This document shows, one piece after another, positions 1 through 13,013 of a DNA stretch of 64,000 nt; position 1 is the stretch's first letter, and each line of letters starts with the position of its first letter. The position numbers were made by a program, and so were the translations under genes. The DNA lies in NCBI GenBank assembly GCA_028015205.1, contig CM051514.1, positions 40,130,150 through 40,194,149 of the forward strand, read 5' to 3'. The notes beneath the pieces were generated by a model. That model was not told the origin of the DNA, did no database searches, and worked only from the letters and a program-made list of their open reading frames with translations. The stretch comes from Mytilisepta virgata (Eukaryota > Mollusca > Bivalvia > Mytilida > Mytilidae).

Positions 1-802
1 CTCCCTCCTGCCTGTTATTCATACTAATATTTTTTTTTGCTAATGATTTCTAAAATTGGAGGAGGGTAATGTTATTCTAAACTATGAAAATATCTATAGA
101 CCAAACTGAATTTGGTGTATTAATTGATTAAACACTCATTTTCCAATATTATTCTATTTTGGTATCCGAACTAAAATGTTTCCAAGAAAACATTCAATTA
201 AAACATGTAAAAAGATGTCCGACAATTTATACCATGGATCTCTAAATAGAACATCAAACACGAGTAATAAATACGAACAGGAAAACATAAGACAAAATAG
301 GGACATAAAAATCTGTAATTTCCTTATTTAATTCTAAACCAAGACTTGTGACTATTGATTTTAGCCTTATATTAACAATCAAATCATATTATAGATTTAT
401 TTTCACATATTATCCTTCTTATATCTTGTGTAATATTCTGTGTGATCTTTTTAATACGGCTCAACAAAGGTAAAAGGATAGTCATTCATAAACTTTCCAA
501 ACTGATATTTTTCTATTCTAAATTTTTTTTTTAAAAATTGCCAGCAATCTGATTTGTCAGGTAAATTTACTCAGTAAAGCACTACCGTATCAATTGTTGG
601 ACAACGACGAAATATGAAAAATGTAAATGAAGAGAAGCATTAAAACTTTCAAGGCAAAGTTGACTTTACCTTGATTTGGATAAACTTTTTAGACACATTT
701 GCTTACAATATTTTGGTGATTTTTTTTTGGTTGTCCAAAGTTTGGGTCATTAGTTGAACGATAACAAGAAGTGTGCAATGTACATTTGTATGCAAGGAAT
801 TT

Positions 803-912
803 GGTATCTGAATTTAATTAAACTGAACAAAAAAACAAAAATCTTTCAAACTTATTCATGGTATCTGAATTTAATTAAACTGAACAAAAAAACAAAATCT
901 TTCAAACGTATT
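803..912. repeat. Two-copy 57-bp tandem repeat
   Basis: Seen: GGTATCTGAATTTAATTAAA CTGAACAAAAAAACAAAA... TCTTTCAAAC starts at 803 and 860. Confidence 0.88.
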
Positions 913-1392
913 TATATTTTTCAGTAATTAATGTCCCTTGCTGATGGGGATGAAAAATAACAATGTTTTATCCATTTTGTTGTTATTTTAGCTCTTGCTT
1001 TGATAAGAGTAAAATGTATATTCAAGAATTTAAATTCTACTATTAATAGATAAAATTATGCATTTTTGTTAAATTATGACTTTTCAGCTGTAATCATAAT
1101 GGAAAATGTTTGAAACCGAAACCATCACCCAAAATGTTGAAGAGCAGATTTGAAAGCAAAAATGACCAAAAGCAAAGAGCCAAAACCTTCTAGAACTGAG
1201 CAATGCAAGAAGGCAATATTCCTTAGTTCTCAAAGAATTTAACAATTTAACAACAGTAAATTTTAAATAATAATGTCATGCTGGGTCAAAATATCAACAA
1301 ATGAACCATTGGTAACGTGTGAGACTGTCCTAATCATTCTCCTCTTTGGTAAAAATAAATACTCAATGATAAAAATTTTGATTCACAAGGTA

Positions 1393-1460
1393 CAGAATAG
1401 AGAATGGAAACGGGGAATGTGTCAAAGAGACAACAACAACCCAACGAAAGAGCAGAAAAC
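1393..1460 (+). repeat. Interspersed repeat, GGAAACGGGGAATGTGTCAA core, copy 1
   Basis: Seen: AGAATAGAGAATGGAAACGG GGAATGTGTCAAAGAGACAA. The same core occurs at 16165-16205 (plus), 33322-33370 (plus) and 40105-40170 (minus). Flanks differ, so only this short core is shared between all four; copies 2 and 3 also share AACGCAGCGAGAAAATCCTG. Probably part of a transposable element; family unknown. Confidence 0.6.
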
Positions 1461-2523
1461 AGCTCAAGGCTACCAAAATTAGTAAATTGTTATATATATA
1501 TCTTAAGTATAATTGACTTTACAGAGTACCTTAAGTTTTATTAATTTAAATTCAAGAAAAACCTGATACTCTGTGATCCATATAATTTGAAAAATATTTT
1601 CTTAATTTCTCTTAAAATTCCCTAATAAGATTTTTTTTAATGTTTTTACAGTTATGCAAACACATAAATAGTGACAGCCTGTATTTTCACATCTGACCTT
1701 TACCAATTTATTCTAGATTATTGAAATTACATAGTAATTTAATGGTGTTACTATTTTTTATATCTTAATGACTCTCCTTCTAAGAGGTTTTTGAACTAAT
1801 ATATTTTTATGGATTCCATTCTATAAGAGCCATATAAGAGCGCTAAAAATCTATAACACAGCCAATTTAATGATCTCTGCAGGACTCACATGATAAATTT
1901 TTTTTTATATTTTTACACCAGTCATGCACAAACGCTGATTTGCATTACAAACAAAACTATTTTTGTTTTTAATAATTAAAATTTGATAGGAATCACTATT
2001 ATCTATAACCATCTTTTGAAACTACTTCATCAGAATTCCTGATAATCTGAAAACATATAACTTCAAACATGGGGTATTTTAAGAACCAGTGCTCAAAAAT
2101 AGTTCTGACAGTTAAAATTAATTGGTATGTGGTATTATAAAAATAACTGATAAAATTAGATAATAATAGATTAACATCTTCTCCTCCAGATGTCTATCAA
2201 TCAGCAAAACACCAAAAAATTACCCTTACAAAATTTAAATTGATTTGAAATTGTCTAAATATTCAAATAATTAAATCAGAAAAAAATTTCCAATTGAAAA
2301 TAAACTGTAATGTGTTCTTTCTCAATTTATAGTGTTGAAAGAAACAAATGTTTAGTTTGTTTAAGGTGTAGCTTCTGTTTCTTGGTAAACAAAATCTATT
2401 TCTGGTAGGAAAAGCCAAAAATACAACTCATTATTGAAAATATAGATTAATTCCTCTGTAACACTGAGGAATGTTATGTCTTGCTTGATGAAGACTTTCC
2501 ATGTACAAGGACAATGTCAAACC

Positions 2524-3302
2524 AGAGGCTCCCAGGAGCCTGTAATCGCTCACCTGGCATACAGTTGCCAAAGTTGACATTAAAATTCATCTTGTTTGGC
2601 GGGTGGGGTCATCGGATACAATTCTGAAAGAGACCTACCTAATGATCATTCCACCAAAGTTTGGTTCCATTTGAGCAAGTAGTTCCAGACGAGAAGATTT
2701 TTTAATGAATTTCCCATAGGGTCCTATGTTAAACTAAGTTCGGCTGAAGCAGCCATCTTGGTTGGTGGGCGGGGTCATTGGATACAATTCTGAAAGAGGA
2801 TCATCTAAGGACCATTCCATCAAAGTTTGATTCAAATTGAGCATGTGGTTCCAGACAAAAAGATTTTTTAATGAATTTCCCATAGGGTCCTATGTTAAAC
2901 TAAGTTCGGCTGTGGCAGCCATCTTGATTGGCGGGTGGAGTCATCGGATACAATTCTGAAAGAGGATCATCTAAGGACCATTCCACTTAAGTTTGACATA
3001 AATTGGTTGAGTAGTTTTGGAGGAGAAGATTTTTTAAGAAACCACCCCCTTTTTTCTATTTTTAGTAACGGCAGCCATGTTTGTTGGTGGATTGCGACCC
3101 CTGATACAATTCTGGAAGGGGACCACCCAAGGACCATTCCTGCAAAGTTTGGTTGAAATTGGTCCAGTGGTTTCAGAGGAGAAGATTAAAATGTGAATTG
3201 TGGACGGACGGACGGACGGACAGACGGACGGACGGACGGACAGACGACGGACGCCAAGTGATGACAAAAGCTCACATGGCCTTTCAGGCCAGGTGAGCTA
3301 AA
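2524..3302 (+). mobile_element. Pearl-like non-autonomous element, family A copy 1
   Basis: Seen: left hairpin AGGCTCC-CA-GGAGCCT at 2526-2541 followed by CGCTCACCTGG; internal units ~166 bp apart (CTATGTTAAAC at 2724 and 2890; 'gcagccatcttgg' motif) ; an ACGG/ACAG microsatellite at 3203-3254; then GCCAAGTGATGACAAAAGC and a right hairpin (AGCTCACATGGCC, 5-base loop, GGCCAGGTGAGCT) at 3269-3299. The CTCACCTGG near the left end is inverted at the right end. Known: core repeats of ~160 bp, an ACGG tract and short terminal inverted repeats are described for bivalve pearl elements, which are linked to Helentrons. No protein is encoded; small ORFs across it are incidental. Confidence 0.8.
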
Positions 3303-5962
3303 AAAGAGGATGGCTGAAAAGAAATCACAGTCTAATACTCTTGTTGTTCTACATTTTGCCAGTTTAAAAATCTTCAGAATGGAGCATTAAAACTTGCATC
3401 AGGTCCGCTATTTTTACAAAAGTACATCAGAAGATTAGCAAAATGATAAAAAGCCACGATGTTTAGTGCAAAACATTAGAGTATGTCTGACAGGCTTTAC
3501 AAACATTTTTGTGCATTTCGGTGAAACAATAAATAAATATGGTTCAAAGCAGATAAATAATGTTTATTATTTGAAAATGTTATTTGCTGGTATGACAAAT
3601 TTTAACCATTTATCCAATTTTTAAAAAATTTTAGATTAGGAGGAACTAAATTGTAATTTCTGAAGAGGCACATCTGTTCTGACTGACAGCAAACTTTTTT
3701 TTTCATTGCTATTTAGAACCAATTTACTCTTCAGAACACTCCCCATCATTCCACATGCTGCACTGCCCCTAACAATTAACCAAATTTTTTTTCTTAAAAA
3801 TTACAATAAATATATAAAAAAATAAGTAGTTTAAGAAGCACACATAGTTCTTATGCTATCCTTAAAGTTTTAATTACAGGGTAATTGATCGGTATATTAA
3901 CCTTCAGGTCAGCATCACTTTTGTTATGTTTATTATAGAACTGCTTTGTTTATAGCAATAGTAGTAATTAATAGATAATCAATGTCAATTACATAATTAC
4001 TTCTGACAGAGAATGCCTTAACAAGAGGTTCTTCATAGGGGTAATACATTTTACTCACAACGACAAACAAAGGGAACATTAGAGTTACTCAGAGAATATT
4101 TATCCTTCCTAAACAGTAGTTTCAAAAGGCAATGGACCAATGAAATTAAACAATTAGTATAAAACTATACAACGTAACCAAAATTTTTAACCTGACCAAT
4201 CTTACCAAGAAAATGACACAGAGCAAAAGATTGTGATGACTCAGACCAAATACAGTACAGTTCTACTGTATACAACAGAAATAATACTGAATATTATGAT
4301 ACTCAATACTAATGTATTTGACAAAATTTTAATCTTAAGTAACTAAATGAGATAGGGAAAAACTGCCAACTACTGCAAGTTCAGAATAGCTCCTAGCATT
4401 TGTAAACTTCTTGTTTAGAGTAAAGTCAAGAAATACCGAAGGGACAATCGAAGGAGAGAAAAATTGTAACAACTGACAAACTCCGGAGAACAACAAATAC
4501 AAGACCAAAACAATACATGTACTACAATTAAAAACTAAAAACATATGAACAACATAGACCCCACCAAAAAACCTGGGGTAGACTCAAGTGCTCCGGAAGA
4601 GTAAGCAGTCTCTGCTTCCTGCAGGACACCCGCCATGCTGTCCATGTCAAATCCCATATGAGGAAGGGATAATTGAGGAGGTTTAAATCTACTGATACTT
4701 TGAAACCCAATTAATGGAAAACTTTCTTTTTTTTTCAAGGTTGTTAAGGTAAAAATCTGACTCCAGGATTTGGCTCAAGCACAGCCAACCTCATATCTAT
4801 TCCTTCGCCAACAAAGAAACAGTTAGTAACTAATGGGACAAAACATGAAAAAAAACATAAATGATGGGCTTTTTTAGTCAACCTCCAATATCCATCTAAA
4901 CAAAAATATCAATTCAATTCAAATCTTTATTGTCATACTACTACATTTCATAGCATGTGACACAACATAATCACTTATACATTATGAGAGTAAATTTTCA
5001 TGAGTCCCCTGTCCTCAGTTCTATCTACTGTTTTAAAAAGAAACCAAGCTTATTTACCTGAAATGTGATCTTGGGTTGAGGATATGTGTAATTTTATTTA
5101 TATCATTTAAATCTATAAATTGTGTTTTCTCATTTATCAAAAAATTAAAATAAAATTTCTAATATGACTGTTAATATCACAATATAAAAAGAAATGAATT
5201 TCACCTTCAATTTTTTTTTGCAGTTTTTGCATAATCTTTCTTGTCTTGGTATTTTAAGATATCCCCCCCCCTTCTGCCAATAAATTGTGGTCACTTATTC
5301 TAAATTTTGTTAATCAGTTTTCTAAATTCAAATATTAATTAAGTTAAATATTTTTCTTCTGTAGTATTTTGTTTTACATGGTTATAAATAGTGAGTTAGC
5401 TGTTGTCCTTTATTTCTGTTATTTTATCATTTATCAACTTTTCATAAAAATGATCCAATATGCAAAAAACCCCAACGCATTCTGGAGAAAAAATATTGAA
5501 CTACAATGGTCTTCACTATGAAGCCTAATTTCGAGCATTTATTAAGTATTAATAACACTGCATAATATATTATGTGATTTGAGAAACATTTGTTACGTAA
5601 CACTATGGACAATCAAGATATCTGCAATAAATATTTTGCACCGATGTATCATACATAAAGGATGCCAACTTTAATTACGAGAAAAATCTATATTTTAGTA
5701 CCGATCTAAATGAACTTAGAGCATTGAGCACACACATAAAATGATACCATGTTACTATTAAGCAATTCCTTAAAAACAATCATCTCCTTATTTAAAGAGA
5801 TATTCAATCATAATTACTTTGTTTCATGCAGAGCCTTACATGGTGTTTTGGCTTAGTCTGAAATTTTATCTTTATTCCATCATAGAGTTAGGAGAAAGAT
5901 CAATACCAGATGATAAATAAAATAAATGGTTAAATTTAGTTATCTCCTCTTTAAGATATCAA
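3303..5962. other. AT-rich intronic sequence
   Basis: Apart from the possible exon at 4573-4691 I see nothing but AT-rich sequence, poly-T runs and a short C tract at 5262-5270. Confidence 0.5.
4573..4691 (-). CDS. Possible further exon of the same gene (unassigned peptide)
   Basis: Seen: an open stretch of 39 codons (RFKPPQLSLPHMGFDMDSMA, GVLQEAETAYSSGALESTP) with a possible acceptor (atcag) at 4692 and a weak donor (G|gttttt) at 4572. Composition (D/M/E/A, balanced GC) is unlike the AT-rich surroundings. I do not recognise it. Its entry phase (one base completing a codon) does not match the phase-0 end of the 8941 exon, so at least one exon would have to lie between them. It could also be a chance ORF or part of a repeat. 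If not spliced at the weak donor it runs into a stop 14 codons later. Confidence 0.3.
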
Positions 5963-7204
5963 CAAGAGGCTGTCGAATGACAGCAAACCGGATTTTCCTG
6001 CATGGAAATGATGTTTGCAAATCTGGATTCCCAAACAGGATGAAGTAAAGAAATATAAATGAATTTTTGTAGGGTTCAGAAATGGAAAGGCAAAAATCAA
6101 TCTTGACCTCCTATTTATAGTAAGTGACAAATATTGGAATTTTTGAGAGTATATAAGTACACACACGGTGAAAGTGAAAATCGTCAATATCGGAACGGTG
6201 AAAGTGGAAATCGTCAATATCGAACTTGTCCTCCATTTTGTCATCAGTAACAACATATTAAAATTTGAAAAGCTTTGGTTGAACAGTTCATAACTTATCA
6301 CACGGACACCACTTGAAAAGCCATTTTTCAATCTTTCAAGAACCATAACTCCTGAACGGTGAAAGTGAAAATCGTCAATATCGAACTTGACCTCCATTTT
6401 GTCATCAGTAACAACATATTAAAATTTGAAAAGCTTTGGTTGAACAGTTCATACGTTATCACACGGACACCACTGGAAAAGCCACTTTTCAATCTTTCAA
6501 GAACCATAACTCTTGAATGGTGTAAGTGAAAATCATCAATATCGAACTTGACCTCCATTTTGTCATCAGTAACAACATATTAAAATTTGAAAAGCTTTGG
6601 TTGAACAGTTCATAACTTATCACACGGACACCACTGGGAAAGCCATTTTTCAATCTTTCAAGAACCATAACTCCTGAACGGTGAAAGTGAAAATCGTCAA
6701 TATCGAACTTGACCTCCATTTTGTCATCAGTAACAACATATTAAAATTTGAAAAGCTTTGGTTGAATAGTTCATAAGTTATCACACGGACACCACTGGGA
6801 AAGCCATTTTTCAATCTTTCAAGAACCATAACTCTTGAATGGTGAAAGTGAAAATCATCAATATCGAACTTGACCTCCATTTTGTCATCAGTAACAACAT
6901 ATTAAAATTTGAAAAGCTTTGGTTGAACAGTTCATAAGTTATCACACGGACACCACTGGGAAAGCCATTTTTCAATCTTTCAAGAACCATAACTCCTGAA
7001 CGGTGAAAGTGAAAATCGTCAATATCGAACTTGACCTCCATTTTGTCATCAGTAACAACATATTAAAATTTGAAAAGCTTTGGTTGAACAGTTCATAAGT
7101 TATTGCACGGACACTGTTTGGCAGCCGCCCGTCCGCCCAGCCGCCCGCCCGCCGTACATCACCAATTTAATAACCGATATTTTCCTATGAAAATCCGGTT
7201 AAAA
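5963..7204 (+). mobile_element. Pearl-like element, family B with a 161-bp tandem array
   Basis: Seen: left end AAGAGGCTGTCGAATGACAGC (hairpin GCTGTC-GAAT-GACAGC at 5969-5984) and GCAAACCGGATTTTCC; between about 6190 and 7110 about 5.5 units of exactly 161 bp (GGTGAAAGTGAAAATCGTCA... AACTTGACCTCCATTTTGTC...); a CCGCCCGCC-rich microsatellite at 7125-7155; right hairpin at 7172-7200 (AACCG-ATATTTTC / GAAAAT-CCGGTT). The terminal GGATTTTC is inverted at the right end. The overlapping open frames on the minus strand, each shifted by 161 bp, are a by-product of the array and not genes. Confidence 0.8.
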
Positions 7205-8940
7205 ATTCTCTTACTTTGTGTTAAGTTTCAGTGAATTCCATCAGATGATTTGGGATGGCCTGTGCTTACAATATCCATTCACAGATGGACACAGGGATCC
7301 CTATATACCCTAAAACTTCTTGGAGTGTATTAATAGAAGAATCTTGATTTGAAAAGCTTTTTATGTTAATCAAAAATTAATGTACAAAAGAAGATTATTT
7401 ATGCTGTTTCACTATTCATTGTATCAAATAATTATATTTTATATCAGGATCAATAGCAAAATCAAAAAGAAAACAGTTCTTATGGCCTTAATTACAAGCA
7501 AAAATTCCAATATGTCTGTAAAAGTTCAAGATGTATTATGTTATTGTATTTTATATAATATTATGTTCTTATGTGTTTTGTTTTGTGTTTGCTTGATGCA
7601 TATGGGTGTAACTTTGCAAATAAAATTATTATTTTATTTGAAAATATTGAAGCTTGTTCTGTGTTTTTCGAAATATACAAATTATGTAATATATTTCATT
7701 TTTAAATTTCACTAAAAATCAACAAATGTTCAAATTAATTTTGAAATCTACATCTTTTTAGTGATGTTTTTCAAATTCCTATACTATTTGAGTCTGAAAA
7801 GGTCACACATGATTTATACCCAACAGACCCCCTAACTGCACAATTATAGCACCAACAAACATCATTCATAATAACAGTTATATAACATCTTTCTATTTCA
7901 GGATAAAGTGTTCATCTGATAAGGCAAGTAGGACATGTTGCCTCAAGTCTGTTTATATACAACAGCATTAATGAGCTTATGGCATAAGAAAACATGATAC
8001 TATGAGACATTACAGATTTATATAGGACAAAAACACACAAAAGACCATCTGAAAATATGCTAACTCTAATACTGCACAAGTTAACAAAATATTTGTCTGA
8101 CATAAATAACATATAACATATTCCCCATTTTTGGTACATGTGAGTTGTCAGAGTTATATTTTCTTTGGAGAAGGTGTCATCAATAGACAGTCATTTTTTT
8201 TTAGCAAACTATGTTTTGTTAGAAACAAAATTCTCCAAACACATTTATGATGTGTTTTTGGATAAATTTTCCAGCATTTTTCAATGACTGATGAAGGCTT
8301 TGCCCAATTTAATATTTTCAGAAAAAGTAGAGGAAATTTTTGTCCTTTCTGTTCTCATGCATATGGGAGACTGTAGTCCAATATCTGCAAATGGGTGATA
8401 CCTATTTCTAAAAGCTACAGTATGATTGGTCCTTTTTATGGCAAAAATAGATTTAAATGGAATTTGTTTCATTTCTTAGCTATGTTTAAATTTACTACTA
8501 AATGGAATTGACAAGGTGTTGAACTATCAGAAGATCTAATCTAAAAACTTTGTAAGGTGTTACTGCTTCACAAGTCAGACATATTAGCACAGATTTTTAA
8601 ATTTAGCCACATTATTTAACACTGTATTTTTAGAAAAGCACTGTTTTGTTTAATTGTTTGGACAAAATATTTTATTCTTTAAAATTTTTACAAAACCTGC
8701 AGACATATAACAATAATTAATTTCCCTGAGTCATTTAAATCTAGTTTAAGATTAGTTTAATCTGATATAAAACAGAAAAATTTATGCAAATGGTTCCGTC
8801 AAAACTACCAGACTTCCAATCCAGAATTCCATAACTAAAGGTTCAAGAAAGAAGGGAAAAGAACATTACATAAAACTAGAAAAGCAATTCAAATGTGATG
8901 CTGAAATATTTCCCATGATCCATCTTGCTTTACCACATAC
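7205..8940. other. Intronic sequence, no exon seen
   Basis: The plus-strand open frame at 7380-7715 is AT-driven, hydrophobic and low in complexity, without family similarity. The next HDAC exon after 8941 must enter in phase 0, and I did not find one here. Confidence 0.5.
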
Positions 8941-9041
8941 CTCTTTTGAATGAAGAGATGCGAGGCTACCATTGGGGAGTGTAGCATGAGGTCCAGCAGG
9001 GGGAGAATTTGGTCCAGAATCTGAATTGCTGCTGCAGTCAA
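8941..9041 (-). CDS. HDAC4: Class IIa histone deacetylase, Ser/Pro-rich linker exon
   Basis: Seen: acceptor gtttcag at 9042, donor gtatgt after 8941; a split Ile codon then 33 codons (DCSSNSDSGPNSPPAGPHAT, LPNGSLASLHSKE) ending in phase 0. Known: aligns with human HDAC4 DSACSSAPGSGPSSPNNSS...ENG just after the NLS; the SGPxSP core is conserved, the rest is variable and low in order. This is the last exon I can assign with confidence. The next must begin in phase 0 and was not found before the left edge, so the catalytic domain lies beyond coordinate 1. Confidence 0.92.
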
Positions 9042-10279
9042 CTGAAACAAAAAGAAATGTTTTACTATACCAAATTCATTCTATTTTTTGCTTTGTTTCT
9101 TTTCAAATTTATCATTCCTTCAAAATGACATAGTTCATAAATAACTGGAATTGATATACACTGCTTTTCTTAAAATAACACAAACTGGCTTCATGATATC
9201 ACACATTCAAATTATTTCAGTAGATCTAAACTGAGACTCTCTCTTGTTATTAGTGGGATTGTTTCAAAAATATCCTGAGATAACAGAACTTTGAGATATG
9301 AGGTTTATTTGTGTATTTTTATTCTAGGAGATTCTTATTACTTTTACATATCAGAAATTTTCAGATAAGATTTTGAGATAAACAAAGCAATTGTTTCTTT
9401 TCGTACTTGTATCTTTTCTATATGCATTCTACTATAAATAACTCAAATGACTTGTAGTTCTCTTGTGATCAAAGTCTGTGATGTGATGAATAATGACTAG
9501 AAACTTTCTTCATTATATATATGGGTTACTTTCCAACACTCGATTTACCTATACGCTGCCAAAATTATCAGATATTTCCTTCTGACTTCATGTCATTTTT
9601 TCATTTTCCATTTTTTTTAAACAACTGAACACATACTCTATTATTAGTCTTGTTAAGACATGCCATACAAATCAATGAAAAGACATTCTCTAATGCAACA
9701 AAACATTCTATAGACTAAAAACTCCAAACAATTTATCAACAATCACAATCCATGCACAGAGTACCTGCTACAGAAACCAGAAAATGAATGTGAACTTTTT
9801 AAATGATAGTTCAAAATATTTCAAACACAACTTATATTCTTCATTTAATGGTTTTGTAGCATGGTACTTATGCCTTTTAATTATACATTTTCTTTATCTT
9901 AGAGAAAATTCCAATTTTAATTTTAAATTTTCTACCTAAAATATATAAATCTACACAAATTAAAGTGAACTTAAGATCTTATTTTACAATCTCAACCTAA
10001 CAACTGCTCTGCCTGCTCTACAGTAGTGAAATGTTAGTAGAAGCTATCCGAGTATGGCATATTAAAATCTGATTCCAGTCACTTGTGAACCCCACAATTT
10101 TTTCACAGTTTTTGCAAAACAGTGAATAATTTGTATGTAAAATGCCAAATATATAATTCCTATGACCATCATGAGCCAAAATGCGAAAAAGATAGTTATA
10201 AAGTGAATAAGTGAATACAAAATCCCCCCCCATAAAACCTATGTCAGGAAATTGTTTTTTCATCATGATCTGTACTTAC
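9042..10279 (-). other. HDAC intron, 1238 bp
   Basis: GT/AG intron (minus strand) between the NLS exon and the Ser/Pro linker exon, splitting an Ile codon. No repeat family recognised; a short C run at 10226-10232. Confidence 0.85.
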
Positions 10280-10408
10280 TGGAGAGTGGTTTGCGTTTAA
10301 ATAAGCCAGCTTTGTCTTTGCGTCGGAGAATGGGACTGTGGGTAATTCTCCGCTGACTTTCCAACTTCTGTTTCAATGCTGACCGTACCTTAAGGTTTGG
10401 TTCCGAGG
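10280..10408 (-). CDS. HDAC4: Class IIa histone deacetylase, 14-3-3 site and nuclear localisation exon
   Basis: Seen: acceptor ttttcag at 10409, donor gtaagt after 10280; 42 codons beginning SEPNLKVRSALKQKLESQRR and containing SPILRRKDK and FKRKPLS. Known: joined to the previous exon this gives RKTASEPNLKVRS, the site (Ser246 in human HDAC4) phosphorylated by CaMK, PKD and SIK kinases to bind 14-3-3 and export the protein from the nucleus. The following basic clusters are the nuclear localisation signal. The serine is residue 220 of the 31.8 kb isoform. Inferred: signal-dependent nucleocytoplasmic shuttling is conserved in this animal. The two later 14-3-3 sites would be encoded further left. 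Confidence 0.97.
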
Positions 10409-11760
10409 CTGAAAACAAGAACAAGTTATCACAAGCCTAGATCAACACAACAAGGACTTCTACAAGCAGAAATGCATCATTCCAATTCAATGATATTTTT
10501 TTAATTTTGCAGCTAACTTCTATTTTACTATTTATTAATAATGTTTTAATTTATTCAACGGCTGCAAAGTCAGAAAACAAGAACTGAGTTGTAAAGCTGA
10601 CACTAATCCAGAATTTTCTTTTTAACTGTTTGGAGTCACTTGCCCTGCATACAATGCCAAGCTAATAACTGGATTCATCTGTTAAATAAATAGTTGACCA
10701 TTTACCCATGGAAAAGTCACACCTGGCAACATTCATTATTAAAAAAAAACCTTTAAGATTTCTTACTTTAATCCCCATATTTAAAATGGGTTGTGTTATA
10801 TTCAGAAAAATGTAATTTTCTGATCAAAATCAATGAAGCTTTATGTAATTTTACAAAGAAAAACATGAGAAAGGTGAAAAAATGATTTGAACAATGTTAT
10901 AAAGATCATCCTCAAATTAGTATTTCCTTTATTTTAAAATCAGATTTTTGCCATGAATCACAATTAACATCTTCGTATGTTAAAAAATTATGTATAAATG
11001 AAGACGAATGATGAATTACGACACAGTTCTTTTTTATGCAACAGATTAAGATTGAAACTCTTCTGCACAGAGGATAAAATTATCTTTCTATATCAAATAA
11101 AAGTTACTGATGATTTAAATCTACAATCTGATGTGAATTTAAGCAATTCTTTAATACCCTATTTAGTTAAACATAAAACATTCATAAATCCAAAATGGTG
11201 ACAAAAACAAGTAACAGAACACAGACTTTTTTCTAAAATATTAAAAGTTTTACACTACAAGGTCTAATGCATACAAATTCAGACATTTATATGCATAAAA
11301 AGTTGACACGTTAAAGTAAATTTGTCATCCATGCATAATATATTTTCCTTTTGAAGGACTTGACATAACTTTATGTATTCTAAACATATATCCGTCACGA
11401 AAAGATCATTACGTCCACACACATGCAAAATTAAACGATGAAAATAACTGTTGTTAGTTCTGTGGTTAATATTCAAAAATAAAACATATGTCCTCAATAT
11501 ATCACAGACTTTATTCTTTTGTTTAAAACAAAGCATCCAAAGAGCAATAGCTTTAAAATCAATCACACACAAAAACAACAATCTCCTCCCCTCCCCCCTC
11601 AAACAATCTTTTCTTAATGGTGTGATCTTATTCCCAAGACTTTCATTATGTATAGGAAATACAACAGAAAGACCAAGTGTGTATCCCATATTGTCCCACT
11701 TTCTTTTTTTGAAGCAAAGCAGTGGCTTTACAAAAACTCTTTACATTTCAAATAACTAAC

Positions 11761-12042
11761 TTAAGGTGGTACCCAACACTTTCACTAAAATTAATTTGGC
11801 TCGTTTAATTTTCATAAAATTTTGACAAAGTATTTACTTTGACCCATTGACAAAAATTTTAAAATTTCAAAACATTTGAACCAACCAATTCATCAGAAAA
11901 ATTACACTGATTGTATAGCAGTTTGACAAACACTAATACTGATCATTGAAAAGCTTAATATTCCCTTAACAACACAATGTTATTAAAACGTTTAGCTGAT
12001 TTTACAGAGTTATCTCCCTGTAGTGTTAGGTACCACCTTAAA
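11761..12042. mobile_element. MITE with TTAA ends (piggyBac-like)
   Basis: Seen: 282 bp beginning TTAAGGTGGTACCCAACACT and ending AGTGTTAGGTACCACCTTAA, so the ends are ~20-bp imperfect inverted repeats. Known: piggyBac elements insert at and duplicate TTAA; taking TTAA as the target duplication leaves a GGTGGTACC terminus. No ORF. Lies in the intron between exons 10280-10408 and 14599-14699. Confidence 0.7.
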
Positions 12043-12900
12043 AGTCAACATGGATTGAACTTCCGGCAACAAAAGACAGCCACTTCAGCAATTGCAAGGC
12101 CGAACTATTTTCCTGGAATTTATTTAACAAATGGGTACTAAATATTTATCACCATTTCAAATACAGTTTGACCAAAACTGCCAGGTACTTACCCTTAAGG
12201 CCATAACTATTTAATTCATAAATTGTCATCCCTGTCTGGCCAGGTAATTGCCAAACATTTTTTTTCTATTTTGTCCAATTTTTTTTATTCAAGTCTGCAC
12301 ATGAAAATGAGGAACAGCTTCTTTTGAAATATGCACACTAAAACGGGGATGGAGTATTAAGTATTAAAGACTGGTTAAAGAGTTTAATGTTCGTGACAAA
12401 AAACATGAAACTTGCACTTTTCCATACCTCACCTTACCATCAAGCAAAAGGCAAGCACATTTACTGTTACTTCCTCAAACAAAAAAACAAAAACAAAAAA
12501 ACAAAAAACACAATTCATTCACTTGCAAGAGAATCAGGGGATCAATTTATTATTGCACGGATATCAATACTTTGTTAAACATAAACACACTCAGTTTTGA
12601 AATATGGTGTGTAAATCTTCCAACCTCACATCATACAATTAATTTCTAATAAAAAAAACTTTTAATGAATGTACTAAAAAATTACTTAATCTATATTTCT
12701 ATTGGCTGAAATTAAAATATCTGAACCTTGATCATTCTAAACCTCCCGGATGTTCCATGAAAAGCAATGAAACAGAACTCGGTAATTGTTGCCAAACTTC
12801 GGAAACAATACATATTTAACGTACTTCCACAGACAATGAACACAATCTGCGAAATATGTTTCATCTTGGAAAAGATTTATCTATTTAATTCCTGCTTTAT

Positions 12901-13013
12901 GGTTCTGGTTCAATTTATTTTCCGTTGAAAAGAATTACGGTTCTGGTTCAATTTATTTTCCGTTGAAAAGAATTACGGTTCTGGTTCAATTTATTTTCCG
13001 TTGAAAAGAATTA
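12901..13013. repeat. Three-copy 38-bp tandem repeat
   Basis: Seen: GGTTCTGGTTCAATTTATTT TCCGTTGAAAAGAATTAC starts at 12901, 12939 and 12977 with almost no differences, indicating recent duplication. Confidence 0.9.

Larger units (their letters stand above)
1..2523. other. Intron or gene-internal region without recognised exon
   Basis: AT-rich sequence between the last assigned HDAC exon and the expected catalytic exons beyond the left edge. It holds the 57-bp repeat and a short interspersed repeat but no open frame with convincing splice sites or family similarity on either strand. Confidence 0.5.

Noticed and set aside
5951..7041. Series of overlapping minus-strand open frames starting MEVKFDIDDFHFH
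   Set aside because: They recur at exactly 161 bp and are the translation of a tandem non-coding repeat; no domain, no conserved splice sites.
5966..7204. CRISPR-like array
   Set aside because: Units are contiguous 161-bp repeats without unique spacers, in a eukaryotic genome.
11279..11759. Open frames of 136 and 102 codons on opposite strands
   Set aside because: Mutual shadows in AT-rich intron; no recognisable protein and no fit to the HDAC reading frame.
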